64,000 nucleotides of DNA from positions 90,982 to 154,981 of the forward strand of contig CANMOZ010000008.1 of the NCBI GenBank assembly GCA_947499545.1, in the 5' to 3' direction. Of the stretch, positions 55,659-64,000 are shown in pieces. How positions within the stretch are numbered: position 1 is the first letter of the stretch; each line of letters begins with the position of its first letter. This stretch comes from an uncultured Saccharospirillaceae bacterium (GTDB lineage Bacteria > Pseudomonadota > Gammaproteobacteria > Pseudomonadales > Oceanobacteraceae). The notes below the pieces were generated by a model that did no database searches, was not told the origin of the DNA, and worked only from the letters and a program-made list of their open reading frames with translations. The position numbers and the translations under genes were made by a program.

Positions 55659-56729
55659 TCAGCAATACCAGGCACTGTTGTCTAGACGCTTGGCAGCGAT
55701 ATAAAAAATTCGGTCACCGGGTACAATTTCAGCAAGTTTTTTGGGGTTGAGTAGCAGTTTGCCTGCATGCTCAAACCCAATGACAAGAGCATTTTCAGAT
55801 TGTTTGATGCGAACCAGCAACTCTTCATAGGTGATGCGTGGTCTGCCTGCAGGAAATTCAGCAGAGAACTGTGTCATTCCGTGATGAACAGACAGTAGCT
55901 GATGGTGTAATTCACTTGTTCCTGGGTCCATTGCAGACTTTGCTAAAATCTCCACAGATATACTGGGAAGACATTCGGCGTGAGGGCAATGCGAGTGCAG
56001 TAAGTTGGAAAAGACGTCGCTTCTAAAGTGAACAATAATGCGCGCTTTCGGATTTAATTTAGCGCACTGGAGTGCCAGGCTAAAGTTTTTATCGTCGGCG
56101 CATTCGTCGATGATCACCAAGGACGCCCGCGCGACTTGTGCATGATCTTGAGCTAAAAGTTGATGGTCATGCAGCCGACTGACAAAATCAATTTTATTGG
56201 GATAAGGATTCTCAGAAATTTTGTCCGCGTAAAGGACAATCCGCTGCTTTTTAGCTTCTTGAACTTCACCCAGCAATAAATCCAACATATGTTGAGTTCG
56301 TTCACCTCGCCATCCCAATACAATAATATGATCTTGGATTTTTAATGGTTGCTTTCCTTGCAAGGTTCTTTTCCATTGGCCTGTGATTGCTGCTGCGATT
56401 CGCCCTAAGACCAACGTAAATAAACCGAGTCCAAAGGGGATGATAAAAAATGCTGTAAATAGACGGCCAGACTCTGTTGCTGGTGATAAATCTCCGTATC
56501 CGACCGTTGAGGCTGTGACTAAAAGCCAGTAGGGGAAGGTAGGCCAAGAGGTGATGTCATGCTCGCCAAGATAATCTAGGCCGGTCCAAGAGGTGACCAA
56601 ATAAAATCCTAATAAAAGGCATACACCTGTATAGGTCACCTCTCCAAAATGATGAGCAAAAAACAAACGTAGCTTGGTGACTAAGTTCAAGTGGTACCTC
56701 GTATTCCCTTGACTTAACGATCCGTTCAT
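55659..56729 (-). CDS. Potassium channel with cytoplasmic RCK-like domain
   Basis: The 356-residue product has two membrane segments around a pore loop with the K+ selectivity filter TVGYGD (about residue 75). Then comes an RCK/TrkA-N-like domain (IIVLGWRGERTQHML, SLVIIDECADDKNF, ARIIVHFRSD) and a smaller C-terminal domain (LVIGFEHAGKLLLNPKKLAEI, PGDRIFYIA). It should conduct K+ under ligand or stress control. It lies 60 bases upstream of the DUF350 gene on the same strand; in many genomes this channel type is found with DUF350, DUF1190 and GSP_synth genes, so a joint role is likely. Confidence 0.88.
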   Translation of the reverse strand: MNGSLSQGNTRYHLNLVTKLRLFFAHHFGEVTYTGVCLLLGFYLVTSWTGLDYLGEHDITSWPTFPYWLLVTASTVGYGDLSPATESGRLFTAFFIIPFGLGLFTLVLGRIAAAITGQWKRTLQGKQPLKIQDHIIVLGWRGERTQHMLDLLLGEVQEAKKQRIVLYADKISENPYPNKIDFVSRLHDHQLLAQDHAQVARASLVIIDECADDKNFSLALQCAKLNPKARIIVHFRSDVFSNLLHSHCPHAECLPSISVEILAKSAMDPGTSELHHQLLSVHHGMTQFSAEFPAGRPRITYEELLVRIKQSENALVIGFEHAGKLLLNPKKLAEIVPGDRIFYIAAKRLDNSAWYC

Positions 56730-56955
56730 TGAATTCTGAAACGCCTAAAAGGTCATAATCTTAAGAATGAATTGGACGTTATACGAACAAAGGGCAGAGG
56801 ATATCTATTTTTGTTGATAAAAGCATCAAACTCAGCCCTATGGCGAGCTTTGATTGGCGGGCTGTTAAAAAATAATGGCTCATCGATATCAGCCAATGTA
56901 TGAGATGCTAAAAAGCTGGTTTCTCTTCTCAGGCGAGTTCACCAGTCTGCACCCA

Positions 56956-57942
56956 TCAAGCAGGTTTATTTTGGACGCTCGAAGGTACGCAAAAGTGCTC
57001 TTTTACGTAGGCAATGCGGTCAGAAGCTCGAGTGGGCCCTTTTTTACCTAACCTCTCGATTTGCTTTAATCTAGGAAGGAGCCCCATTCCATTGGCGACT
57101 TGTATGGATAACCCTGGTCTTGCGTTTAACTCTAAAAGCATTGGGCCTAAGTGTTTGTCCAATACCATGTCGGTCCCGAGGTAACCCAAACCAGACATCT
57201 CATAGCAAGAGGCAGAAAGTTCCAAGAGTCGGTCCCATTGAGGAATTTGCAAATTAAATAAATCTTTGCCGGTGTCAGGGTGTTTGTTGATGGGGCGATC
57301 AAATTGAACGGCTTTAAGAGCAGAGCCTGAGCAGATGTCGATACCAACACCCACGGCACCTTGGTGAAGGTTGGCTTTGCCTTCGGATGCGGAGGTGGGT
57401 AAGCGCATCATGGCCATGACCGGAAATCCCTTAAATACAATTACCCTTGTATCAGGCACACCTTCAAAGGAAAAGTCCGAGAAAACAGGGTCAAAGTGGA
57501 CCAAAGATTCAATGACGGCCACGTCATTTTTGCCACCCAACGAAAATAAACCAGCCAAAATATTGGAGACATGGCGTTCTAATGAGGAAACATCGACCTC
57601 TACACCACTGGATTTGATGAAGCGTTGTTCATTGCGACCAGTGATGACTAAGATGCCCTTACCACCAGAGCCTTGAGCGGGCTTTATGCAAAACCCTGTC
57701 TGATCTGCGAGTAATTGCTTTAAGTGTTTAATTTCATGTTGATGTCTAATGACACCGATCAGCTCCGGGACAGTGACGCCGGATTCAACCGCAATTTCTT
57801 TCGTTTGGAGCTTGTCATCGACCAGGGGATACAAACGTCTTGGGTTATACCGGCTGATGTAAGCGATGTTTCGCTCGTTCATCCCCAAAATCCCCTTTTT
57901 AGAAAGGGCTCTGGGGCTTGCCAATGAAGACAGCCAGCTCAT
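56956..57942 (-). CDS. RimK-like alpha-L-glutamate ligase family ATP-grasp protein
   Basis: The 328-residue product has an ATP-grasp fold. Marks are NERNIAYISRYNPRRLYPLVDDKLQTKEIA (about 22-51), FCIKPAQGSGGKGI (ATP-binding Lys, about residue 90), FEGVPDTRVIVFKGFPVMAMMRLPTS, GAVGVGIDI and MLLELNARPGLSIQVANGMGL (metal-binding Glu/Asn). It belongs to the alpha-L-glutamate-ligase-like family, which occurs next to transglutaminase-like membrane proteins and retropepsin-like lipoproteins. It overlaps the upstream gene by four bases (ATGA), so the two are tightly coupled. The acceptor is unknown, possibly a protein C-terminus or an envelope peptide. Confidence 0.88.
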   Translation of the reverse strand: MSWLSSLASPRALSKKGILGMNERNIAYISRYNPRRLYPLVDDKLQTKEIAVESGVTVPELIGVIRHQHEIKHLKQLLADQTGFCIKPAQGSGGKGILVITGRNEQRFIKSSGVEVDVSSLERHVSNILAGLFSLGGKNDVAVIESLVHFDPVFSDFSFEGVPDTRVIVFKGFPVMAMMRLPTSASEGKANLHQGAVGVGIDICSGSALKAVQFDRPINKHPDTGKDLFNLQIPQWDRLLELSASCYEMSGLGYLGTDMVLDKHLGPMLLELNARPGLSIQVANGMGLLPRLKQIERLGKKGPTRASDRIAYVKEHFCVPSSVQNKPA

Positions 57943-59453
57943 GTATTTTTGCTCTCATCAACCAGAGGTTTGAAACGCTTAAGCTCAAGCAAGCGGTAAC
58001 CTGTGTAATTGCCGAGCAATAATACAACGGCCATTAAAATTAACTGCAAACCTAAGAAGTTAAAGGCGATGTGACGGACGTACTCATTATCCATCACCAA
58101 ATAAGCAAGCATAGCGACAAAGAGAGAGCCGCCTCCTTGCTTTGCAACTTCTCTTGGGCCTTCCTCTTCCCACAAAATCGACATTCTTTCGATTGTCCAG
58201 GCCAAGATGATCATGGGGAAGAAGGTGATTTTCATTCCCTCTGTAAGGCCTGCTTTATAAGCAATCACGGCAAAAATAGCGATGAAGCCAATGACCATGA
58301 TAATAACAGCCGATATCCTTGCGACCAGTAGCAGGTTCAGGTGGGATAAATAAGAACGCATGATTAAGCCAAGACCCACGATTAAAATAAACCCAACCAT
58401 TCCTGTGAGGAGGCTGGTTTGTATAAAGGCAATTGCAATCAATACGGGCATGAAAGTACCAGAGGTCTTTAATCCGACTAAAATGCGCAACAGCACAACG
58501 ACCAAAACACCAATGGGAATTAACAGAATGCCTTTAAAGAGCGTTTGCTCTTCTAAGGGTAATGAATCGATTGAAAAGTTCAGAATATCGTGATCAGCGT
58601 ACTTCCTTGATAGAGCTGCATTGACAGGCAGTTCTTGTTCAATCATTGAGAAAGTCGCTCTTGAGTTGTGCCCTCCAACAAGGTCTAACAATGCACCAGA
58701 GTGATATTCCCAAAGTAATAAGTTATCGGCTTGGCCTTGATCTGCGGTATTGGGGTCAAATAATTGGTACTGCTCCCCCTTGAAGACCTGCACGTAATCA
58801 ACCAGAGGCTGTCGTCTACGGCCATCCTCTAATTTTAGGGCTCGAACGGTTCTTGCTGGGACATCAAGTAGATTGAGTAATTCGACTGTCCAGGATGCAG
58901 CATCTTTATGCTGAAGCAGCAATTTAGATTCTTGTCCTAGATTGGTGAGTTCTTTGATTAACTCTTTGGCGAGTGTGTAATGATCAGCAGAACGACTTTC
59001 TGCTCGCTCAAGTACGGCAGTGGCAATCGATGCATAGGGCTCTTCGTAAATGCGTTTCTGAATTTCAGGTGATGTGCTCATACCGCTGGGGATAGCAAAA
59101 GGGTCAACCAGCATGTCTACACGGTAATAGAGTTCTTGTTTCCCGATGGCATTTCGAATGGACCATTCAGCTCGTCGCTCTGATTCTTCTTCGGTAAAAG
59201 AGAGACCATAGCCTGGACTGGCTGCTTGCTCGTTGAGAAATGTAAATCCACGTTGCGTCGATGGAATCGCCAGACTTGCCAGAATCGGGTCTCCAACGGC
59301 ATCAAATTCGACTTTGGCTTCTACACTCCAAATTTGTCGAGTCTCTCCAGGAATCCAAGGCACATCAAAAGTTATGTGACGGTATACGACTAGAGCGACC
59401 CCTGCAGCAAACAGCAAAAATACGAGCAAGTAAAAAGGTTGCCGAGAAACCAT
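57939..59453 (-). CDS. Transglutaminase-like/7TM membrane protein
   Basis: The 504-residue product starts with a signal-anchor segment. A periplasmic region (about 30-270) resembles a transglutaminase fold, with SWTVELLNLLDVPARTVRALKLEDG and YQLFDPNTADQGQAD. The Cys that a true transglutaminase needs is absent from the expected place (DAASWTVELL), so the domain is probably inactive. Residues about 300-490 hold seven membrane segments. This architecture, an inactive transglutaminase with 7TM, is typical of genes next to alpha-L-glutamate-ligase-like proteins. It overlaps the ligase gene by four bases and lies 27 bases after the retropepsin gene. Confidence 0.85.
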   Translation of the reverse strand: MVSRQPFYLLVFLLFAAGVALVVYRHITFDVPWIPGETRQIWSVEAKVEFDAVGDPILASLAIPSTQRGFTFLNEQAASPGYGLSFTEEESERRAEWSIRNAIGKQELYYRVDMLVDPFAIPSGMSTSPEIQKRIYEEPYASIATAVLERAESRSADHYTLAKELIKELTNLGQESKLLLQHKDAASWTVELLNLLDVPARTVRALKLEDGRRRQPLVDYVQVFKGEQYQLFDPNTADQGQADNLLLWEYHSGALLDLVGGHNSRATFSMIEQELPVNAALSRKYADHDILNFSIDSLPLEEQTLFKGILLIPIGVLVVVLLRILVGLKTSGTFMPVLIAIAFIQTSLLTGMVGFILIVGLGLIMRSYLSHLNLLLVARISAVIIMVIGFIAIFAVIAYKAGLTEGMKITFFPMIILAWTIERMSILWEEEGPREVAKQGGGSLFVAMLAYLVMDNEYVRHIAFNFLGLQLILMAVVLLLGNYTGYRLLELKRFKPLVDESKNT

Positions 59454-59480
59454 ATAATTAGTAAACCTGTGGTCGAATCG

Positions 59481-60395
59481 TTATTCAGCAGACTCAGATT
59501 CTGTGTCTTCAGAATCCTTGCCCTCTGTTGTGCCCTGCGTTACGGACTCGGCGGTATTGGATTGCCTTCTTTCTGAGCTTGGGACAACCGGGCGTCCATG
59601 CAGAAACTTTTTCGCCACATCAACTAAGGCTACATCTTTTAAAAACTCTCTCCCAAGCAGGATGGGGTAAGTCATGCTGGATCGATCCGTTAACGTGAAT
59701 TCTGCGGATTCCGTTGCCTTGCCGATGCGAATGTTTAACTTTACTACGGGTCTGCGGTCCATTTCATCTGCTGACGCCTGCCTTATTTTCGCATACCGTA
59801 CCAAGCGGGCTTCCATGGGGACATTGTCAGTGCCATCGTGCGTCAAGAAAAACTTCACCCATTTCTTACCATCACGCTCGAATATCGTAATGTTATCCGC
59901 ACTGACGGATGAAGTCGTTGCACCAGTATCCACTCGGGCTTTAAACATATCGTTTATTTCTGAAAGCAGTACCCACTCAACGCGCCCCAGGATTAAACGA
60001 CCATCAGGCGCTTGGTGGGGAGGGTGTTTACAGCTGGTATTGGTGACCACAACCGAGGGACTGTTCTTGATTGCATCGGACTTGATGGTTTGTTTTTTGT
60101 TCAACGCTGTTTCTAAGCTCTGGATTTTTTCTTGTAGCAGTAATAACTGCTCCGTTTGTTGCGTCTGGTTGTCACGAAGAACTGATAAGTCTTCTTGAAG
60201 AGCAGTGTCGCGAGAGGTCACAACGGTTTGGATGTCTTCCAGGCTTGCGTTTGGCTTGGTTTCTTGGTGGGCGCAACCCGTCATTCCGATGAGTGTGATC
60301 AACAGAAGAGGGCAAAAAGATACAGATTTGCTCAGACAAACAGCAACCTTAGGCGTGGTAGTGACAGCGCACCGATGTAAGGATTTGTAAAACAT
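59481..60395 (-). CDS. Retropepsin-like lipoprotein (so-called ATP-dependent zinc protease family)
   Basis: A lipoprotein signal (MTGC lipobox, Cys41) is followed by a coiled-coil linker (LRDNQTQQTEQLLLLQEKIQ). The domain at about 135-270 is a retropepsin-like fold: VDTGATTSSVSADNI with the catalytic Asp of the DTGA motif, VKLNIRIG, and the closing ILLGREFLKD. Proteins of this PF05618 type are annotated as ATP-dependent zinc proteases, but the motif points to an aspartic protease. A Ser/Glu-rich tail ends the protein. It is first in the three-gene set with the transglutaminase-like and ligase genes, so it probably processes or undoes what the ligase makes. Confidence 0.88.
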   Translation of the reverse strand: MFYKSLHRCAVTTTPKVAVCLSKSVSFCPLLLITLIGMTGCAHQETKPNASLEDIQTVVTSRDTALQEDLSVLRDNQTQQTEQLLLLQEKIQSLETALNKKQTIKSDAIKNSPSVVVTNTSCKHPPHQAPDGRLILGRVEWVLLSEINDMFKARVDTGATTSSVSADNITIFERDGKKWVKFFLTHDGTDNVPMEARLVRYAKIRQASADEMDRRPVVKLNIRIGKATESAEFTLTDRSSMTYPILLGREFLKDVALVDVAKKFLHGRPVVPSSERRQSNTAESVTQGTTEGKDSEDTESESAE

Positions 60396-60778
60396 TTTAG
60401 TTAACTAAGGCCATTATCCTGAGAGTGTTTTCCGCTTTTACCAAGCATCGAGTAGCCATTGCTCAATATGAGAAATGGCCACTGCCATTTTCATTTTAGC
60501 GACTATGAGTTCAAGTGTTTGTATAATTGATCGAAACACGACAGCAGGTCTGTAACCATTGTACAGTTGCTTATCCCCATCAACGTCGCCATGTTACTAT
60601 CATCCAACCAGAAAAGTTGAGTCTTTAAAGGACCCTAGTGCTGGTTAGTAGGCTTACGAAGCGAATGGTTTCATGGAAACGTGATAAATGTCACGTTTCC
60701 ATACGTTAATATAAGGCTGATTTTTTAAGAAATATTGCTGAGGATCAAGTGGTTAAGTCTTGAATGGCTTAAAAAGGG
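60396..60778. other. Intergenic region with a 30-base palindrome
   Basis: No gene is seen in this 383-base stretch. At 60673-60702 lies a perfect inverted repeat with 12-base arms (ATGGAAACGTGA / TCACGTTTCCAT, loop TAAATG). It is 77 bases past the ABC ATPase gene's stop and 278 bases before the retropepsin gene. No T-run follows on the minus strand, so it may be an operator or a transcript-end hairpin. Confidence 0.55.
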
Positions 60779-61513
60779 CTACTGTCGTACGCGTTTAAGG
60801 AACGTTTGTGTTCTGACGTCTTTTGGTTGCTTGAATAGATCTTCAGGCCTACCTGACTCAACAATGCCTCCATCACTCAAAAAAACCACTTCAGTAGCTA
60901 CTTCTCGAGCGAATTGCATTTCATGGGTGACCACCAGCATGGTGGTTTTTTGCAGGGCCAAGCTACGCATCAGATTCAGGACTTCGTCAACGGTTTCGGG
61001 ATCAAGTGCTGACGTAGGTTCATCAAAGAGAACAATATCAGGCTGTTGAGACAATGCTCGAGCAATGCCAATGCGTTGCTGTTGTCCACCGGACAGTTCG
61101 CTAGGGTAAGCATCTTTCTTATTGGCTAAACCAACTTTTTCCAACCAACTCATGGCGATGGGCAATGCTTCGGACTTGGGAATGTTTTGAACCTGGGTGA
61201 GTCCTTCGGTAAGGTTTTCCAGCGCTGTTTTGTTTGCAAATAGCGCGTAATTTTGGAAGACAAAGCCCATTCGCTGTCTTAATGCTCTAATGCTATGGGC
61301 GTCAGCAGTAGCCAGGTCAACGCGTTGATCGTGTAACTCGATGATGCCTGAATCGGCTTGCTCCAATCCATTTAGACAACGCAACAACGTAGATTTACCC
61401 GTACCTGAGGGGCCTATGATGACGACAACATCCCCGGTATCCAAAGTAAGGTCTATCCCACTAAAAACGGGCTGCCCATTAAAGGTCTTCGACAATCCTA
61501 CAATATTAATCAT
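60779..61513 (-). CDS. Amino-acid ABC transporter ATP-binding protein
   Basis: A 244-residue GlnQ-type ATPase. Walker A is [10 protein letters not shown] (near residue 34), the Q-loop is [13 protein letters not shown], the signature is [15 protein letters not shown], Walker B is [14 protein letters not shown], and the switch His is in VVTHEMQFA. All motifs are intact. It overlaps the permease gene by four bases (ATGA), so translation is coupled. With the permease and binding protein it forms a polar amino-acid importer at the inner membrane. Confidence 0.95.
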   Translation of the reverse strand: MINIVGLSKTFNGQPVFSGIDLTLDTGDVVVIIGPSGTGKSTLLRCLNGLEQADSGIIELHDQRVDLATADAHSIRALRQRMGFVFQNYALFANKTALENLTEGLTQVQNIPKSEALPIAMSWLEKVGLANKKDAYPSELSGGQQQRIGIARALSQQPDIVLFDEPTSALDPETVDEVLNLMRSLALQKTTMLVVTHEMQFAREVATEVVFLSDGGIVESGRPEDLFKQPKDVRTQTFLKRVRQ

Positions 61514-62175
61514 GCGAATCCCCTATTAAGACGCTTTTCAATATGGTGTTGGCCCCAGCTCAGAGCGCTTACCATCAGCCAGTACATCAGTGCAACTGCC
61601 AGAAAACTTTCAAAAAAGTTAAAACTACTTGAAGCTTCTTGTTGGGCTTTTGCCATGATTTCAGTGACGCCCAATGTAAAGGCGAGGGAGGTACTTTTAA
61701 GTAAATCAATGAAGTTATTCATCAACGCTGGGACGGCTGCGCGACCAGCTTGAGGTAGGATAATACGTCTCATGGCTTGCGAAAGCGTCATCCCAATACT
61801 AAGTGCGGCTTCCGTTTGATGAGAGGGAACACTCTTTATGGCGCCACGCATGCTCTCAGCCATGTACGCACTGAAGTGCAGACTAAGGCCTAAAATGGCA
61901 GCACTGTAGGCAGTCATTGCCTTCATGGCAGGAAAAATCTGAGGCAGTCCGTAATAGATCAGGAAGAGTTGAACTAAGAGGGGAGTACCTCGAAAAAAAG
62001 AGATATACAGTGTTGCTAGCTGGTTGGCTATGGGCAGTTTAAAGACTTTGATTAACGCCAGTGCCAATCCAAGGGCTAATGAAAGTACCGTTGCAACAAG
62101 GGTTAAGCCCAAAGTGACGGGTAAATATTTAATTAATATAGGGGTGAGTTGCCCTAGATAACTCCAGTCCAGCAT
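61510..62175 (-). CDS. Amino-acid ABC transporter permease
   Basis: About 221 residues with five membrane segments. The HisM/GlnP-type pattern is [40 protein letters not shown], followed by the EAA loop [30 protein letters not shown]. The ATG at 62175 is preferred to one six bases upstream because AGGA lies five bases before it. It sits between the binding-protein gene (with a hairpin in the gap) and the ATPase gene. One permease gene is enough because this family works as a homodimer. Confidence 0.92.
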   Translation of the reverse strand: MLDWSYLGQLTPILIKYLPVTLGLTLVATVLSLALGLALALIKVFKLPIANQLATLYISFFRGTPLLVQLFLIYYGLPQIFPAMKAMTAYSAAILGLSLHFSAYMAESMRGAIKSVPSHQTEAALSIGMTLSQAMRRIILPQAGRAAVPALMNNFIDLLKSTSLAFTLGVTEIMAKAQQEASSSFNFFESFLAVALMYWLMVSALSWGQHHIEKRLNRGFA

Positions 62176-62262
62176 GATCATCCTATGTAACGGTTATTAT
62201 TGAGCGAATAAGTACAAAAAAAGTGTCAATCGTGCTCTGGGAAATCAAAAAAATCATATATG

Positions 62263-62299
62263 CACCTAAACGACACCCGGGATGGGGGTCGTTTAGGTG
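62263..62299 (-). terminator. Strong intercistronic hairpin between binding protein and permease
   Basis: CACCTAAACGAC (62263-62274) and GTCGTTTAGGTG (62288-62299) form a perfect 12-base stem. On the minus strand it is followed about 9 bases later by a T-run. It lies just after the binding-protein stop and probably causes partial termination or protects the upstream mRNA, keeping binding protein in excess over permease. Confidence 0.75.
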
Positions 62300-62310
62300 A
62301 GCTCCGTCCA

Positions 62311-63174
62311 CTACAGAGCGTTTTGATCAGCCACTTGAGGTTCTTGTCCTTTCACGCTGATATCGGTTTGGAACCACTTCTCTGAGATGGCTTTTAAGGT
62401 GCCATCTTTACGCATTTCGCTTAGAGATAGGTTGACTTGTTTTAGTAATGCTTGGCTTTCTTCGTCTTTTCTAAACGGTAAAGCGTTTTCCATGTAATCA
62501 ATGGGGTCACCAGCCAGTTTCAATGGCAAGTTTGATTCCTTGATGACAGCTAGAACAGAGTTTCGGTCCATCACGAACGCGTCGGTTCGTCCGATAACGA
62601 CGTCGTGTTCGAAGCCTGTGTCATAGGTTTTGATGTCGATGCATTTGCTGACATCTTTCTCTTTTAGCAGCGCTTCGTAGTTGGAACCTAGGTTCACGGA
62701 GACGGTTTTGTTGCATAGATCTTTAAATCCATGAATGTCTTGATTGTCTTGATGAACAACGACTTGGGCGCCATCGTAGACGTAAGTATCACTGAATAAA
62801 TACTTTTGCTGGCGATTGTCTGTTTTGGTGATCTGGTTGGAAATCGTATCGATCTTGCCGGCTTCCAACATCCCAAAGAGGCCAGAAAAGTTGGAAGTCA
62901 CAAACTCGACTGGGCGATTTAGACGCTTGCTGAGTTCGTTCCAGACATCAATTTCAAAGCCCTGGAGTTGATCCGCTTTTGAAAATGTGAAGGGGAAATA
63001 GCTCCCAGACATACCGACACGTATGGCTTCGCCTTTTTGGACGGTTGAAGCTTTAGACGTGTCATGATCGGCTTGAGGTTTTGATGTCGAGTCGCATCCA
63101 ACAACCAATGCCAGTGAGAAAGCGGCAACACTTTTTAAAAGGGGCCGCCATGCGGAATGAGCAGAAAATAACAT
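62311..63174 (-). CDS. Amino-acid (probably cystine) ABC substrate-binding lipoprotein
   Basis: A 287-residue binding protein with a lipoprotein signal (LVVGC, about Cys26). The SBP family 3 pattern is IRVGMSGSYFPFTFSK, LQGFEIDVWNELSKRL, GKIDTISNQITKTDNRQQKYLFS and VNLGSNYEALLKE. The run ISNQITKT-R-KYLFSDTYVYDGAQ is close to cystine binding proteins (TcyJ/FliY), so cystine is the best guess but is not proven. GGAGG lies five bases before the ATG at 63174, which fixes this start over a non-ATG codon upstream. It is first in the operon; the following hairpin would limit permease expression. Confidence 0.88.
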   Translation of the reverse strand: MLFSAHSAWRPLLKSVAAFSLALVVGCDSTSKPQADHDTSKASTVQKGEAIRVGMSGSYFPFTFSKADQLQGFEIDVWNELSKRLNRPVEFVTSNFSGLFGMLEAGKIDTISNQITKTDNRQQKYLFSDTYVYDGAQVVVHQDNQDIHGFKDLCNKTVSVNLGSNYEALLKEKDVSKCIDIKTYDTGFEHDVVIGRTDAFVMDRNSVLAVIKESNLPLKLAGDPIDYMENALPFRKDEESQALLKQVNLSLSEMRKDGTLKAISEKWFQTDISVKGQEPQVADQNAL

Positions 63175-63458
63175 GGTTGCCTCCAAAGGGCGTTCAATAT
63201 GAGTTGCGTTATTTCCAGTCGAAATCAGAGCCTGTCATGCATTGGTTTGCGTGGTTCATACCGAGAGGCACTGTATTTCATGAGGAATGGCATAACATTA
63301 CCTATATTTATTTTGATCGGGAAATAATTAAAACGCATTGCTTTATTTTCTTTGGTTATATGCGAGGACCCCTGATGCCTTTGTGCAGAATGGCGCTTTA
63401 GAAGATTGAGATGATGCCGATAGCTTAGCGAATGTACCGACGAGAAAGGGAATATCTC

Positions 63459-64000
<542 letters not shown>

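Noticed and set aside
59674-60198. 174-codon plus-strand frame antisense to the retropepsin gene
   Set aside because: Shadow of a clear lipoprotein protease gene.
63081-63401. 106-codon plus-strand frame
   Set aside because: Its first third is antisense to the start of the ABC binding-protein gene and the rest covers the promoter region; no ribosome site or family.

Overview
The window reads as a gene-dense chromosomal segment of a Gram-negative gammaproteobacterium, probably marine and of an Oceanospirillales-like lineage. The inference rests on the Na+-pumping oxaloacetate decarboxylase genes, many lipoproteins and signal peptides, a large hybrid kinase with a diguanylate cyclase, AraC/LysR/MerR regulators, and close relatives of Vibrio cholerae cytolysin and of the StcE/TagA protease. 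Base composition is moderately AT-rich throughout, except for one clearly GC-richer block at about 21.9-24.2 kb. No tRNA, rRNA or CRISPR array was seen.

Layout. 1-1534: end of oadA, then oadB. 1646-4095: a ZorA/ZorB-like (MotA/MotB-like) ion-channel pair plus a cysteine-rich third gene, with none of the usual Zorya effectors. 4242-9303: AraC regulator, a 550-base AT-rich region with several dyads, cardiolipin synthase, glutamate racemase and a lipoprotein. 9555-11924: yceI divergent from a MerR regulator and a cysteine-tagged permease, with a MerR-type 19-base-spacer promoter. 12244-13572: astacin-like lipoprotein protease. 13953-17707: decayed insertion-sequence copies (three matching ends in the same orientation) around a periplasmic binding protein, a cytochrome b561 and a LysR regulator. 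18092-24206: a virulence-type island with a cytolysin of the V. cholerae HlyA type and an M66 protease whose signal peptide has been replaced by a multi-pass membrane protein.

24486-36896: mostly housekeeping or metabolic genes (double QueD-like protein, dihydroorotase, GAF-PAS protein, DUF6351 hydrolase with a small secreted partner, HDOD protein, cation/proton antiporter, RomA/NAPE-PLD-like MBL hydrolase, an unknown protein, a KamA-like radical SAM enzyme). 37033-42650: hybrid histidine kinase overlapping a REC-GGDEF response regulator, so one signalling unit. 42766-48095: DUF2252 protein, FMN reductase, beta-barrel-like protein, hypothetical protein, acyltransferase. 48182-53227: subtilase, ankyrin-repeat protein, small secreted protein.

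53398-60395 carries two multi-gene modules built around ATP-grasp ligases. The first joins a glutathionylspermidine-synthase-like protein, a DUF1190 lipoprotein, a DUF350 membrane protein and a TVGYGD potassium channel. The second joins a RimK-like ligase, a transglutaminase-like/7TM membrane protein and a retropepsin-like lipoprotein. 60779-63174 is an amino-acid (probably cystine) ABC importer with a strong hairpin between the binding protein and the permease. The window ends inside a lipoprotein gene that runs into a 9-base tandem repeat encoding Asp-Thr-Gly.
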